Shown: positions 53,892 through 63,970 of the stretch, piece after piece
How the letters are laid out: each line of letters begins with the position of its first letter
Numbering within the stretch: the stretch's first letter is position 1
Assembly (NCBI GenBank): GCA_963708775.1
Contig: CAVPTI010000020.1
Location: 248,001 to 312,000 of the forward strand
Direction of reading: 5' to 3'
Source of the DNA: JAGVSR01 sp963708775
GTDB taxonomy: Bacteria > Pseudomonadota > Alphaproteobacteria > Rhizobiales > Hyphomicrobiaceae
Length of the DNA stretch: 64,000 bases
Translations under genes and position numbers: made by a program
Notes under the pieces: generated by a model
The model's database searches: none
What the model was told of the DNA's origin: nothing
Seen by the model: the letters and a program-made list of their open reading frames with translations, nothing else

Positions 53892-54581
53892 TCAGAACGT
53901 GAGCACCTCGCCGACCTTCGGGACGGTGACCGGATTTGGCTTCATCTCGGCGACGAACTGGTCGGCATTGGGGGCGATAAGGCCGAACGTGCCGTAATGA
54001 CAAGGGATCACAGTTTGGAAATTGAAGAACTTACGGCAGGCGAGAGCGGCCGTGCGGGCGCCCATGGTGAAGCGGTCGCCGATGGGCACGATGCCGATGT
54101 CGGGCTGGTGGATCTCGTTGATCAGCGCCATGCCGGGGAAGATATCGGTATCGCCCATGTGGAGGACCTTCTTACCTTCCCGGGTGTCCAGCACGACGCC
54201 GCAGGGGTTGCCGAGATAGGCGCCGCCTGAAGACGAGGAGTGCTTGGCGTCAACAAAGGTGAGGCCGAAATCCTGAGCGCAGACGGTCCCGCCGGTATTC
54301 ATCGGCTCGTATTTCTCAACGCCCTGGCCGGCCAGATGAACTGCGAGTTCATAGACGGCGAAGAGGGTGGCGCCGGTCTTCTTGCAGATTTCGGCGGTAT
54401 CGCCGAGGTGGTCATCGTGGCCATGAGTCAGTGCGACGTGCGTGACGCCGGCGGTGACCGTGTCCCAATCGAGCCCGGAGTTTTGGAATGTGGGGTTACC
54501 CTTCAGAAACGGATCGAGGAGCACCACGCTGCTGCCGGTCTCGATGCGGAAGGCCGAATGTCCGAGCCAGGTGAGTTTCAT
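53892..54581 (-). CDS. Metallo-beta-lactamase fold hydrolase (UlaG-like)
   Basis: A 229-residue metal-dependent hydrolase. Motifs: KLTWLGHSAFRIE at the start, the zinc-binding THGHDDHLGD, HMGDTDIFPG, and PCHYGTF with the last metal His. The family is often annotated YtkL/UlaG-like; the natural substrate is not known. It is upstream of gatC and divergent from ruvX, a common alphaproteobacterial arrangement. The start is set at 54581. Confidence 0.9.
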   Translation of the reverse strand: MKLTWLGHSAFRIETGSSVVLLDPFLKGNPTFQNSGLDWDTVTAGVTHVALTHGHDDHLGDTAEICKKTGATLFAVYELAVHLAGQGVEKYEPMNTGGTVCAQDFGLTFVDAKHSSSSGGAYLGNPCGVVLDTREGKKVLHMGDTDIFPGMALINEIHQPDIGIVPIGDRFTMGARTAALACRKFFNFQTVIPCHYGTFGLIAPNADQFVAEMKPNPVTVPKVGEVLTF

Positions 54582-54708
54582 GCAGTTTCTCCAGACATGG
54601 CCCACACTGCGCAGGCGCGTGTGGGGCTGTCTGCGTTTGAGCAGAGACTTCGGGAACGGCTTTCTATAAAGAGCGGATCGCAGCTTTCAACCCGCTCGGG
54701 ACACCTTC

Positions 54709-55209
54709 GTGACCGCAGATGAAGCCGACAAGCCTGTGACCGGCACGACGTTCCAGGACGTCGTGGCGTTTTTTGGCGTGCTGCCGCCGGGCCAGCGCCT
54801 GATCGGCATCGACGCCGGGACAAAGACGCTCGGGCTTGCGCTGTCGGACGTGAACCGGGGTATCGCTTCGCCGCTGGAGACGATCAAGAAGACGAAGTTC
54901 ACGATAGACGCGGCGCGGCTGTTGGAGATTTGCGCGGAACACAAGATCGCGGGGCTCGTGCTCGGGCTGCCAATCAATCTCGACGGCACCGAGGGCCCGC
55001 GCGCGCAGTCAACGCGGGCCTTGGCGCGCAATCTCAACAAGCTGTCGCCGCTGCCGATCCTCTTGTGGGACGAACGGCTGACGACGGCTGAAGCGGAGCG
55101 GATGCTGATTTCCGCCGATCAGACGCGCAAGCGGCGGGCGGAAGTGATCGACAAGCTCGCGGCAACCATCATTCTGCAAAACGCACTCGACCGGATGCGC
55201 GGGCGATAA
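54709..55209 (+). CDS. ruvX: Putative pre-16S rRNA nuclease / Holliday junction resolvase RuvX
   Basis: A 166-residue RNase H-fold nuclease (YqgF). Motifs: LIGIDAGTKTLGLALSD with the first catalytic Asp, GLVLGLPINLDGTEGPRAQ, LLWDERLTTAEAERML with Asp-Glu, and VIDKLAATIILQNAL. GTG start at 54709. It has an N-terminal extension of about 30 residues, as in several alphaproteobacteria. YqgF trims 16S rRNA ends. Confidence 0.92.
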   Translation: MTADEADKPVTGTTFQDVVAFFGVLPPGQRLIGIDAGTKTLGLALSDVNRGIASPLETIKKTKFTIDAARLLEICAEHKIAGLVLGLPINLDGTEGPRAQSTRALARNLNKLSPLPILLWDERLTTAEAERMLISADQTRKRRAEVIDKLAATIILQNALDRMRGR

Positions 55210-55212
55210 CGC

Positions 55213-56743
55213 TCACGCGGCGACGAGTGGGAAGACGACGCCGATGGCCCAGGCAATCGCGACGGCGTTGGCGAGGCCGGCCACGAGGGGCGAGTGCGTG
55301 CGCGCGTATACCCATCGGCTGATCAATCCGAAAAATACGAAAAAGAGCACGATCATCGGCACGATGATGATGAGGAAGAAGAGCCTTTCAAAGTCTAGCG
55401 CGACGGCGATGGCGAGTGAGGCAATGAAGGCGACCTTTGAGGCGAAGTAGGCGCCGCGGCCGGCGCCTTCGCCGCGCGTCAGCCATTCGTCGGCGACGAA
55501 ATAGATGAGCGTTCCGGCGGACATGGCGAGGATGAGCGGCAGGCGGGCAGCCGTTGGCACGAAATTCGTGAATTCGGTATGGATCGGCCAGACGACGCCG
55601 ATGGCGTAGAGCGCAAGGAGGATTGCCGTCGCAAGCGCGACTTTTGCGGCGGCTGCGGAAATCTCGCTGCGGTCAGGAAGGCCTTTGCCCGTCCACCAGA
55701 GGCAGGCGGCAGTGAGAAGGCCGTACATGGCGAAGTGGCAGGCGAGATAATCGCCGACGAGGACGGGCAGGAATTGCGTCGGCAGAGGTCGCAGGATGAG
55801 CGGCGTAAGAATTGCCGGCAGGACGATCGGGAGCCAAAGATCCTTCCACGGCAAACCGGCGCCGGCGCGTGTCAGCGATACGATCGGCAGGAACCCGGTC
55901 AGCGGCTTTGCGAGCAGCGCGATGCCGATGAAGAGAAGGGCGATCCAGATGCCGCGCTCGGCGACTTCGATTTTGCTTGCGCACCTCAGGCCGAACGTCT
56001 GATCGAGCCAACGCTGCGATTCGATGGAGAGTTTCGGGCCGGTAGAGCACGCCGACGTGCTCGGCGTAGCTGCTGAAATAGGCGCGACGGGCTGTGCCTT
56101 TTGCGATGTCGCCGTAGGTGACGCCGGGTTTGGCTTCTTCGGGCGCCGACACGAGACTGGTCACGCGCAGTGCTTCCGTCTTCAGCATGCCTTCCCAGTC
56201 GCCAACGACGATCAGCAGGTTTTTTGGCGTGTCGCGTGTGACGGCGGGGGAGAACATCGAAATGGCGATCGTCGCCGCCACGTCGGGGTTCTGGGCTGCG
56301 GTGCGCACGATAATGTCGGAGGCCATCGAATGGCCGAGAAGCGCGACGCGGCCATCGCCGATCGTGCGGGCGTAAGCGAGCACCTCTTCTGTCTCGACAA
56401 CAAGCGTCCGGGTGGCGCCGTCTTCTCGCGTGATGTTGCCGCTGAGGGGTTTGGGATTGCGGCCGTGGCCGGCGTAGTCGAACGTGATCGCCGTCAGACC
56501 GTTGCGCGCGATGGTGTAGGCGAACGAAACCATCAGCGGCTCGGAACCGGCGAAACCGTGCGCGATGACGACGACGGGCGACTTTTCCGTCCCTGGCATT
56601 CTGTAGACGGTTGCGGGGATGTGGCCGATTGTGACGGCTTCCTGAATGACACCATCGCGGGCGACGTGAAGCTTCCAAGATGCGAAGGCGACCGCAATTG
56701 TGCCGAGGATGGCGAGGACCAGCGTCGTCATGCGTTGCGGCAT
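55213..56743 (-). CDS. Alpha/beta hydrolase with C-terminal membrane domain, frameshifted
   Basis: The N-terminal part has an anchor (LVLAILGTIAVAFASW) and an alpha/beta hydrolase domain: VVIAHGFAGSEPLMVSFAY, LLGHSMASDIIVRTA with the nucleophile Ser. After LYRPETL one extra base near 56024-56026 spoils the frame. The next frame continues ESQRWLDQTFGL, WIALLFIGIALLAKPLTGFLP and then several transmembrane helices to the stop at 55213. The corrected length is about 510 residues. The hydrolase plus polytopic domain is unusual. The start could be TTG 56755 or ATG 56743; the first overlaps the FrhB-like stop (TTGA). Confidence 0.8.
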
Positions 56744-56751
56744 TTGAGGTC

Positions 56752-58008
56752 TCAAGTGTCAGCACCCGGCCGGGGCAATTCGTCGGGCGTGGGTTTGAGA
56801 CCGTAAGGCTCAACCAATGCCCAGACGTGCGGCGGGACCATGTGGCGGACGCGGCGCGGCATGGCGCGGCGCAGGTGGACTATCGTTTCGCAGGCTTTCA
56901 TCTCGAGCCGGGAACGTGCGAATTCGAGGCCGCGTGGGCCGATCCTCGGCATGAGCCAGCCGACGATGGGGCGCAGCCAATCGGGCATGGACCGCAGCGG
57001 CAAACCGCCGGCTGCACGTTCGGTGTTGGCGAGGAAGCCGGCCACCGCGCTCTTGCGCTTGCCGGCGCTGCCGGGTTCGGAGAGGCGGACTTCTTGCCCA
57101 AGCAGATCGAGCAATTCTTCGCCGCGCTCGTTGCGGATCAGTAGCCATTGCTCGCCTTCGCCGCCCATGTAGCCGACAGTGATATCGGCCAGCACATTGG
57201 TGTAGTCGACGCAGGTGCGGCAGGTGAGCGGGAAGAAATCGGATGGGAGCTTGGAAATCGGAAGCTTGAGAAATGGGATTTCTTTTTTGCTGCCGTCGGT
57301 GAAGCGCAACTCGACGTAATAGTCGGCGCGGAACTCGAGATAGGTGATCGTCTTGGGGTCGTCGGCGAGGAGATCGAGGAAGGTATGGAAGTTCTCGGTG
57401 GTCGTGTTGTCCGAGCAGGGCGTGCCGATGACGTAGAGGCGGTCGAGGCCCAAGTCCTTTTCGATCGCGCGCAGGGCATAGACCTGGCAGGGGATGCCGA
57501 TGACGGCGATGCGCTTGTAGCCGCGGTCACGGACGGGTTCGAGGAGGGCGAGCAGCGGTGCGTAGCCCATACGCATGCCGCGAGCGCGGGACATGCCTTC
57601 GGCGGCCGTGATGATCACCGGCATCGGTTTCCAGCTGTCGGCCGGATCGGGGGCCATGGTGAGGACGGCTTCGACCGCGCCGGTCTCGAGCAGGCGCTCG
57701 GCGATGCGGGTCGTGATGCCGGTCCACTGCGCGCCGGGTGCCGGTTGGCGGAGTGATGCGCGGGCCATGCGTCGGAAGGGGCCGAAAAAGATCTCGTCCG
57801 GGCGCGCAGGATCGCGCGGGCGGCCATGGACGCGGGTCTCCATCGCGGGATAGTCGGGCTTGATGAATTGGCAGGCGCGGCCGCAGCGCTTGGCATCTTC
57901 AGTACGCGAGAGGCCACAGTCGGTGCACATGTCGCGCGGGGCAGGCTGCGCCAGGGATGGCGCCCAGACGATCGGATTGGCGCCAATCGCGCTGTCGTCC
58001 TGGTCCAT
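56752..58008 (-). CDS. FrhB/BciB-family Fe-S flavoprotein (F420 hydrogenase beta subunit-like)
   Basis: A 418-residue protein of the coenzyme F420 hydrogenase/dehydrogenase beta family, whose bacterial members include the ferredoxin-dependent divinyl chlorophyllide reductase BciB. Cys clusters: MCTDCGLSRTEDAKRCGRAC near residue 27, GIPCQVYALRAIEKDLGL, IGTPCSDNTTTENFH, and FPLTCRTCVDYTN. DITVGYMGGEGEQ follows. It should bind flavin and Fe-S clusters. No photosynthesis or F420 genes are seen here, so the reaction is open. It is followed directly by the alpha/beta hydrolase gene. Confidence 0.8.
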   Translation of the reverse strand: MDQDDSAIGANPIVWAPSLAQPAPRDMCTDCGLSRTEDAKRCGRACQFIKPDYPAMETRVHGRPRDPARPDEIFFGPFRRMARASLRQPAPGAQWTGITTRIAERLLETGAVEAVLTMAPDPADSWKPMPVIITAAEGMSRARGMRMGYAPLLALLEPVRDRGYKRIAVIGIPCQVYALRAIEKDLGLDRLYVIGTPCSDNTTTENFHTFLDLLADDPKTITYLEFRADYYVELRFTDGSKKEIPFLKLPISKLPSDFFPLTCRTCVDYTNVLADITVGYMGGEGEQWLLIRNERGEELLDLLGQEVRLSEPGSAGKRKSAVAGFLANTERAAGGLPLRSMPDWLRPIVGWLMPRIGPRGLEFARSRLEMKACETIVHLRRAMPRRVRHMVPPHVWALVEPYGLKPTPDELPRPGADT

Positions 58009-58142
58009 CGGCTTGGCTGTTCCCTGATCGCTCGTTTCGTCCGGCGATCCTAGAATGTGTCAAGGCGTATGGACAGCCCCAATAGAACAGCGCTCGCCAG
58101 AACGGCGAGCGCGTAGGAACGAAAGGCCAGGGCGACAAGGCC

Positions 58143-60018
58143 TCAGTACTGCTGGAAGTAGAGCAGGCGCGGCGGGGGCGCGGCCGAGTAGTATTTCTGC
58201 GGCTTGCCGAAGCTCGACTTGAACCAGGGTGGGGGTGCGCCGTAATCGGCAAATGCCGGCCTCGGCTTCGGCCTCAGCGAGGCAATTTCGCCACCCTTGC
58301 GCAATTCGTCGTTCTGCTTCTTGAGGGCGAGGGCCGGATCACGCGACGCGATCAGCTTGATCGACTTGCCGGCGAGTGCATCGCTGTAACGCTTATCGTG
58401 GCCGTAGATGTCCTTGAACTGCACGACCGTGCCGTCGGCATTCACCCAGGTGGTGAGGTAGGTATTGTAAACGGGCAGCTGGGTCTTGAGTTCGATGCGT
58501 GCCGTGGACTTCACCTTCAACTGACGGGCAACGTCCTCAACCGACCAGCCTTCGACTTCGCCGAGGATGACTTCGGCGAAGCGCTCCGGATTGCGGACGC
58601 GGATACAGCCGTGGCTGAAGGTGCGCTCGGTGTCGTTGAAGAGGTACTTGTCGTTGGTGTCGTGCATGTAGACGTCGTGATGGTTCGGGAACATGAACTT
58701 CAGACGTCCCAGCGGATTGCCAGGGCCGGGACCCTGAATGATCGGCACGTTGCGGATGTCGACCTTCGACCACTTGATGCGGGCCGGATTGATCACGCGC
58801 TTGCCGTCGCGAATCTGCATGCCGCGGCGGGCGAGCACGCCATAGTCGCCACCGCGCATGTGCGGCAGGATCTGGCGCAGCTTGATCGATTCCGGCACGC
58901 CCCATTCCGGCTGGAAAATGACGTGGTTCATCTCGTCGGCGAAGACAGGCGTCTGGGTGTTGGGCTTGCCGATGATGATGCGTTCCTGGTGAATGACTTC
59001 ACCGGACTTGACCACGCGGGTCTGGAACTCGGGAAGATTGTTCCAGACGTAAAGCTTGCCCATATCCGCGGGCATCGTGCGCCAGCGCTCGAGATTGACG
59101 AGGAGTTTTTCCAGCTTGTCGCGGTTGGCGATGCGCGCGGGCGGCGCAGCACGGTTCAAGGCTTCGCGCACGCCGTCGTCGACATAGCGCTTGCTCTCGT
59201 AGCCGGCGTCATCGAGGTAGTTGCGAATTTTGCGCATCAAGGTGCGATCGAGCAGGTCGGCGTCTTCAGAGACTTCGGCATCCGAGGCGCTGGCGGATGA
59301 TCTGCACGTCCGGATGGCGCTTGCCCGTATCGATGCGGTCGCCGGGGGACAATAACGGCAACGGCTTGCGGGCGATGTCGCCGCGCTCTTCCAGATAGGC
59401 GAGGCGAAGGCGCTCGAATTGCGGGTGCTGGGGATGAAAGCTCCGCAAGCCAGCCACCACGTCGCCGCCGTTGGCTGCGATGGCGCGGAACACATCGCCG
59501 GCGTAGACGGTCTTGGGCGATGCATCGAGCCAACGCGAAAGTTGGGTTGCATCGACGCGACCGCCGCGGGCGTGCCAGGCATAGCGGACCGCAGAGACGG
59601 ACAAATCGACCTCGGCCGCCGCGCGTGCCGCGACAGACCCACTTGCGATGGGAAGATCAGGCAGACGGAATTGTGTGGGATCGAGGCCGTAGAGATCGGC
59701 TTCGGCAAGCTCATCATAGAGGGCGCGGCCAGCGTCGGTCAGACCGTGGGCGCCGGTCCAGTGCGGGCCGATGCCCTCTTCGCGGTAGTGGCCGGAGAGC
59801 TGCGAAAGGTGGCCCTTCTCGATCGGGTCGCGGGCCGCTTCCATGCGGCTTTCGACTTCTGCGATGATTGCTGCCAGCGCGGCCCGTTCGTCGTCGGTGG
59901 CTTCGCCAGCGGCCACTGCGCCGATCGTTGCCGTTTCGGCAGGCGCGGCGGTCAAGGCACCTGCCCACCCCATCACGGCTGCGAAGGCCGCCACCGCATA
60001 CACAACCGAACGCATCAA
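58143..60018 (-). CDS. YcbB/LdtD-type L,D-transpeptidase, frameshifted
   Basis: The upstream part (from 60018) has a signal peptide (AVAAFAAVMGWAGALTAAPA), a scaffold domain (LYDELAEADLYGLDPTQFRLP) and the start of a peptidoglycan-binding region (HPDVQIIRQRL). One extra base near 59282 then changes frame. The other frame continues DAEVSEDADLLDRTLM, RMPADMGKLYVWNN-like segments, and the YkuD domain with FSHGCIRVRNPERFAEVIL (catalytic Cys) and QLPVYNTYLTTWVNADG. The corrected length is about 624 residues, normal for YcbB. It would make 3-3 peptidoglycan cross-links. Confidence 0.88.
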
Positions 60019-60233
60019 ATCACTCCCAGCACTCTATGCTCGTAAGGCGCACTTTTGCTGCGTCCTTAAAGGTTCGCCAACCGGAACCCATCATTTGCCC
60101 GGCTTATCTTTAGAGATGATAAACGGAGCACACGAATAAACGACGCCGAAGCCCGTAACTTACTGTTTTTCCCAAACGCATCATAGCTGGGGAAGATCCC
60201 TAACTAATTGTGTTGCAGGACCTAAACCGCGCC

Positions 60234-60893
60234 TCAGATCCGGGGAACGAGGCGTGTCACACGCCAGCCAGTGCCTTCGAAAGACAACGTTGCCGTGAGA
60301 TCCGGTACGGTGGCTTTCGCATCACGCGACAGGCCGATGGAAACGCCCAAGGGACCTTCCAGGCCCACGGATTTGATGTTGCCTAAACCCAACCGGCGGC
60401 TCTGAGGGACAACGGGCGCCGCGGTTGCCGATACGCCAATTTCGGCCGTCATCGGGTCCGGGTCCGTTTTCGTGCCGAAGAGATCGCGGACGAAGCCGCC
60501 GACCTGACCGGCGAGATCCGGCGTTCCGGTCTTCATGGAGTTGATGAAGTCGCGAAGGCTTTTGCCTTCAGCATGGAGGCGAATGAGCGATTGCGGTGTC
60601 AGCAGGGTGTCGAGTGAGGCTTCGACCAGCTTCGGCAACGTATCTTTGCTCACTTTCTCAATGATGAGATCGCTACCCGGCGTGCCTTTCGTTGCCTCTT
60701 TGAGGTTTTGCTCGATACCGGCCATGACCGCCGGCCGAAGCGAGTTGCGGACGGCCGGAAAATCAATGCCGCGTTCGACGCCCGCAACATCGCCGCTCTC
60801 GAGGGCGATCTTGAGCTGGTAGGCCGACCAGGCGGGCCAAGCGACGTAAAATAGACCTGCCAAGACAATGGCGAGACCGGTCAGCACGCGCAT
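60234..60893 (-). CDS. DUF2939 family protein
   Basis: A 219-residue protein with an N-terminal hydrophobic helix (GLAIVLAGLFYVAWPAW) that is probably an anchor. SAYQLKIALESGDVAGVERGIDF and RPAVMAGIEQNL match DUF2939, and the C-terminal LSFEGTGWRVTRLVPRI ends the family domain. Function unknown; probably periplasmic. It is divergent from recQ. Confidence 0.85.
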   Translation of the reverse strand: MRVLTGLAIVLAGLFYVAWPAWSAYQLKIALESGDVAGVERGIDFPAVRNSLRPAVMAGIEQNLKEATKGTPGSDLIIEKVSKDTLPKLVEASLDTLLTPQSLIRLHAEGKSLRDFINSMKTGTPDLAGQVGGFVRDLFGTKTDPDPMTAEIGVSATAAPVVPQSRRLGLGNIKSVGLEGPLGVSIGLSRDAKATVPDLTATLSFEGTGWRVTRLVPRI

Positions 60894-61105
60894 GTTTTGA
60901 CAGTCCTCTGGTTGGAAAGTGACGTCGTCGAAGATGGTTGTAGGTCACGAGAGTGGCAGCGTCACGTCAGACAACGGAAAAATTTCGTGCTGGCGTTTCG
61001 AGAAGGCGCGGATTTCACGGGACAAAATGTTGGCAGCGGCCGCACGGGAGCCGGAATCGTTCTAAGAGTGCTGGACCCATCCTCTTGTTTGACCGAACAG
61101 AACCC

Positions 61106-63292
61106 ATGCCCCCCGCCGCTCAGCGGAAACCATCGACCGAGGGATCGACGCTCAAGGCCGCCCTCGGCGTCCTCGAACGCGTGTTCGGCTATCACAGCTT
61201 CCGGCTGCACCAGTCCGCCATCATCGAGACAGTGCTCGCGGGGCGAGATGCCCTCGTTCTGATGCCAACCGGCGGCGGCAAGTCGCTTTGTTACCAGATC
61301 CCGGCCATCGTCCGGGCCGGCACGGGCATCGTCGTCTCGCCGCTGATCGCGCTGATGCAGGATCAGGTGGACGCGCTCAAGGAAGCGGGCGTCTCGGCGG
61401 CGTTTCTCAATTCGAGCCTGTCGTTTCCCGAACAGCAGGCGGTGGAACGGCAGCTCGTCGCCGGTGCGCTCGACTTATTGTATGTCGCGCCCGAACGGCT
61501 GTTGCAGGAGCGGATGATCTCGCTGCTCGGGCAGACGACGATTTCGCTGTTCGCCATCGACGAAGCGCACTGCGTTTCGCAGTGGGGTCATGATTTCCGG
61601 CCGGAGTACCGGCAGCTGCGCCAGCTCGCCGACCGTTTTCCTGGCGTGCCGCGTGTGGCGCTGACGGCGACCGCGGATGAGCGCACGCGGGAAGAAATCG
61701 TCGCGGAACTCAGCCTCGAGCAGGCGGAGCGGTTCGTTGCGAGCTTCGACCGGCCGAACATTCGCTACACCATTGCAGAAATGGGTTCGGTGAGCGCGCG
61801 CGAGCGGCTTTGGCAGTTCATCGAGGCGGAGCATCCGGAAGATGCGGGCATCGTCTATTGCCTGTCGCGCAAGCAGGTGGAAGAGACCGCTGCGTGGCTG
61901 ACGACGAAAGGACGGCGGGCGCTCGCCTATCACGCGGGGCTCGATCCGCAGATCCGGCGACGGGCGCAGGAGCGGTTTCTGCAGGAGGATGGGCTCATCA
62001 TCGTCGCGACGATCGCGTTCGGCATGGGGATCGACAAGCCGGACGTGCGCTTCGTGGCCCATTTGAGCCTGCCGAAATCGATCGAAGCCTATTATCAGGA
62101 GACGGGGCGCGCGGGGCGCGACGGGGAGCCGGCCAATGCTTGGCTCGCCTATTCGCTGCAGGACGTCATTCAGCAGCGGCAGTGGATCGCGCAGTCGGAT
62201 GGCGCGGAAGCTTTCAAGCAGGTGCAGCGGCAGAAGCTCGATGCGCTGATCGGGCTCGGGGAAATGGTGACGTGCCGGCGGCAGGCGCTGCTGGCATACT
62301 TCGGCCAACGCGGCAGCCCGCCGTGCGGGAATTGCGACAACTGTCTCACGCCGCCGGCGACGGAGGATGGAACCGTTCTGGCGCAGAAGGCGCTGTCGAC
62401 GGTTTATCGGACGGGCCAGCGCTACGGTGTCGGCTATCTGATCGACATCCTGCATGGGAAAGCAGATGAGCGTTGCATCCGGTCATCGCATGACAAGCTG
62501 ACGGTGTTCGGCATCGGCAAAGGGACGGACGCGACTGTCTGGCGCGGACTTTACCGGCAGCTCGTGGCGCAGGGTTATCTCACCGGCGATGAGGAGGGCT
62601 TTGGCACGCTGGTGCTGACGGACAGGGCGAGGCCACTGCTGCGCGGGGAAGAGAAGTTCCTCATGCGCGTGGCAACGGCCAACGAACGCGGCGGCAAGAC
62701 GAAGCGCGAGAAGAAGAGCCCGGCAGCGGCCGGCGTCGCATCCGAACATCAGGCAGCTTTCACTGCTCTGCGGGCGCTACGGGCCAGGCTGGCGGCGGAA
62801 GCGAAGCTGCCGCCGTATGTGATCTGTCACGACCGGACGCTGGCCGAACTGGCCGAGAAGCGTCCTCAGACACTCGATGCGCTCGGCGATATCACGGGGC
62901 TCGGGGCGAGTAAGATCAAGCGATATGGCCAGGCGATGCTGGATACGCTGGCCGCGTTTGCCAGCCATCCGGTTTTGAAGAACCGCTTGTCAGCAACAGT
63001 GAACGAGACACTGGCGCTGCACCTGCAGGGTCTCGACGCGGAGACGATCGCGGAGCGGCGCGGCCTCGGCGTGGGCACGATCTACGGCCACTTCGCGGAA
63101 GCGATCGAGGCCGGCCTGATCGAGGCGCGTGCGGTGCTGAAGGATCTCGACGACGGCGATCTCGACGAGATCCACGAGGCGTTCGAGCGCACGGCGACGC
63201 TCGAAAGCGGTAAGCTCGGGCCGGCTCATGGCGCACTCGATGGCCGGTTCGATTACGGCATCCTCAAGTGTGTGCTGGCGGAATTGGCCTGA
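61106..63292 (+). CDS. recQ: ATP-dependent DNA helicase RecQ
   Basis: A 728-residue 3'-5' helicase for recombination and fork repair. Domains in order: DEAD helicase (VLMPTGGGKSLCYQIPA, Walker A; FAIDEAHCVSQWGHDFRP), helicase C (ATIAFGMGIDKPDVRFV; YYQETGRAGRDGEPA), zinc module (CRRQALLAYFG, CGNCDNCLTPP), winged helix, and an HRDC domain (LRALRARLAAEAKLPPYV; LGDITGLGASKIKRYG) with a further C-terminal helix-turn-helix. The start at 61106 (MPPAAQRKP) lies after an open but non-homologous upstream stretch. Its 3' end overlaps a convergent gene by 29 bases. Confidence 0.96.
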   Translation: MPPAAQRKPSTEGSTLKAALGVLERVFGYHSFRLHQSAIIETVLAGRDALVLMPTGGGKSLCYQIPAIVRAGTGIVVSPLIALMQDQVDALKEAGVSAAFLNSSLSFPEQQAVERQLVAGALDLLYVAPERLLQERMISLLGQTTISLFAIDEAHCVSQWGHDFRPEYRQLRQLADRFPGVPRVALTATADERTREEIVAELSLEQAERFVASFDRPNIRYTIAEMGSVSARERLWQFIEAEHPEDAGIVYCLSRKQVEETAAWLTTKGRRALAYHAGLDPQIRRRAQERFLQEDGLIIVATIAFGMGIDKPDVRFVAHLSLPKSIEAYYQETGRAGRDGEPANAWLAYSLQDVIQQRQWIAQSDGAEAFKQVQRQKLDALIGLGEMVTCRRQALLAYFGQRGSPPCGNCDNCLTPPATEDGTVLAQKALSTVYRTGQRYGVGYLIDILHGKADERCIRSSHDKLTVFGIGKGTDATVWRGLYRQLVAQGYLTGDEEGFGTLVLTDRARPLLRGEEKFLMRVATANERGGKTKREKKSPAAAGVASEHQAAFTALRALRARLAAEAKLPPYVICHDRTLAELAEKRPQTLDALGDITGLGASKIKRYGQAMLDTLAAFASHPVLKNRLSATVNETLALHLQGLDAETIAERRGLGVGTIYGHFAEAIEAGLIEARAVLKDLDDGDLDEIHEAFERTATLESGKLGPAHGALDGRFDYGILKCVLAELA

Positions 63293-63713
63293 TGGGCTCG
63301 TTGCGCGACTTGGTGAAGCCGTCACGCGCGGCGAGGACGAGGCCGAACAGCAGCCCCGAATGAAAGAACGCGCTCGCCAGCGTCAGTGAGCTTTGGCTCC
63401 AGATGAGACCCGGCGACAGCGCCATCAGACCCACGGCTGCGATGTAGCCGGCGGCCAGCCGCGACGGCAGCTCCGATCCGAAGCGCCATGCCACCAGCCC
63501 GGCCGCGGCGAGCACGATGGCGGCCTTCATCAGAGCCATGAAGCGCAGCAGGAGGGTCAGATCGGCATCGGCGGTGGCGTCGGGTGCAGACAGGTGACCT
63601 GCGATCGCGCCTGTCGTCGCGGCCAGAATCACGACCGAGGCAAGAATGGTCCGCCGGACGGTCAGCGATCCCGCATCGAGACCCCACATTTGCGACTGCC
63701 GGGCAATGTCCAT
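63264..63713 (-). CDS. Membrane protein of unknown function
   Basis: A 149-residue protein with four hydrophobic segments (TILASVVILAATTGAIAG; MKAAIVLAAAGLVAW; YIAAVGLMALSPGLIW; FFHSGLLFGLVLAA). No family recognised. It converges on recQ and overlaps its last 29 bases. Confidence 0.7.
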   Translation of the reverse strand: MDIARQSQMWGLDAGSLTVRRTILASVVILAATTGAIAGHLSAPDATADADLTLLLRFMALMKAAIVLAAAGLVAWRFGSELPSRLAAGYIAAVGLMALSPGLIWSQSSLTLASAFFHSGLLFGLVLAARDGFTKSRNEPIRPIPPAHT

Positions 63714-63922
63714 GGCCGTACTCCACCGCGCGAATAGCTAGGGCTGCGAGGACGCCTGCCGGCGTGGCGCTTGTCAAGCTTGGCCGGAAAAAACCCATGT
63801 CATGAGCAATGCAGCCCCCGGGGTGTGGCCAACGATGCAAGCGGCGCAGAAATCGATTTTGCCGATGTGGCCCTAACGCATCTTCCCTAAGAAGAATTAA
63901 CCCCTATGTGCTAGACCGAACA

Positions 63923-63945
63923 CTGCGAGCGCATTACCCTCGCAG
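63923..63945. promoter_or_regulatory. Inverted repeat before the last gene
   Basis: CTGCGAG-N9-CTCGCAG, perfect 7-bp arms, about 25 bases before the start of the partial gene. It could be an operator or a 5' leader hairpin. Confidence 0.4.
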
Positions 63946-63970
63946 CATCAATGCTTTCTGGAGGCGCCCC

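Noticed and set aside
55673..56000. An Arg-rich tail as the true end of the alpha/beta hydrolase
   Set aside because: The next frame gives transmembrane helices typical of coding sequence, so the Arg-rich tail is an out-of-frame artefact.
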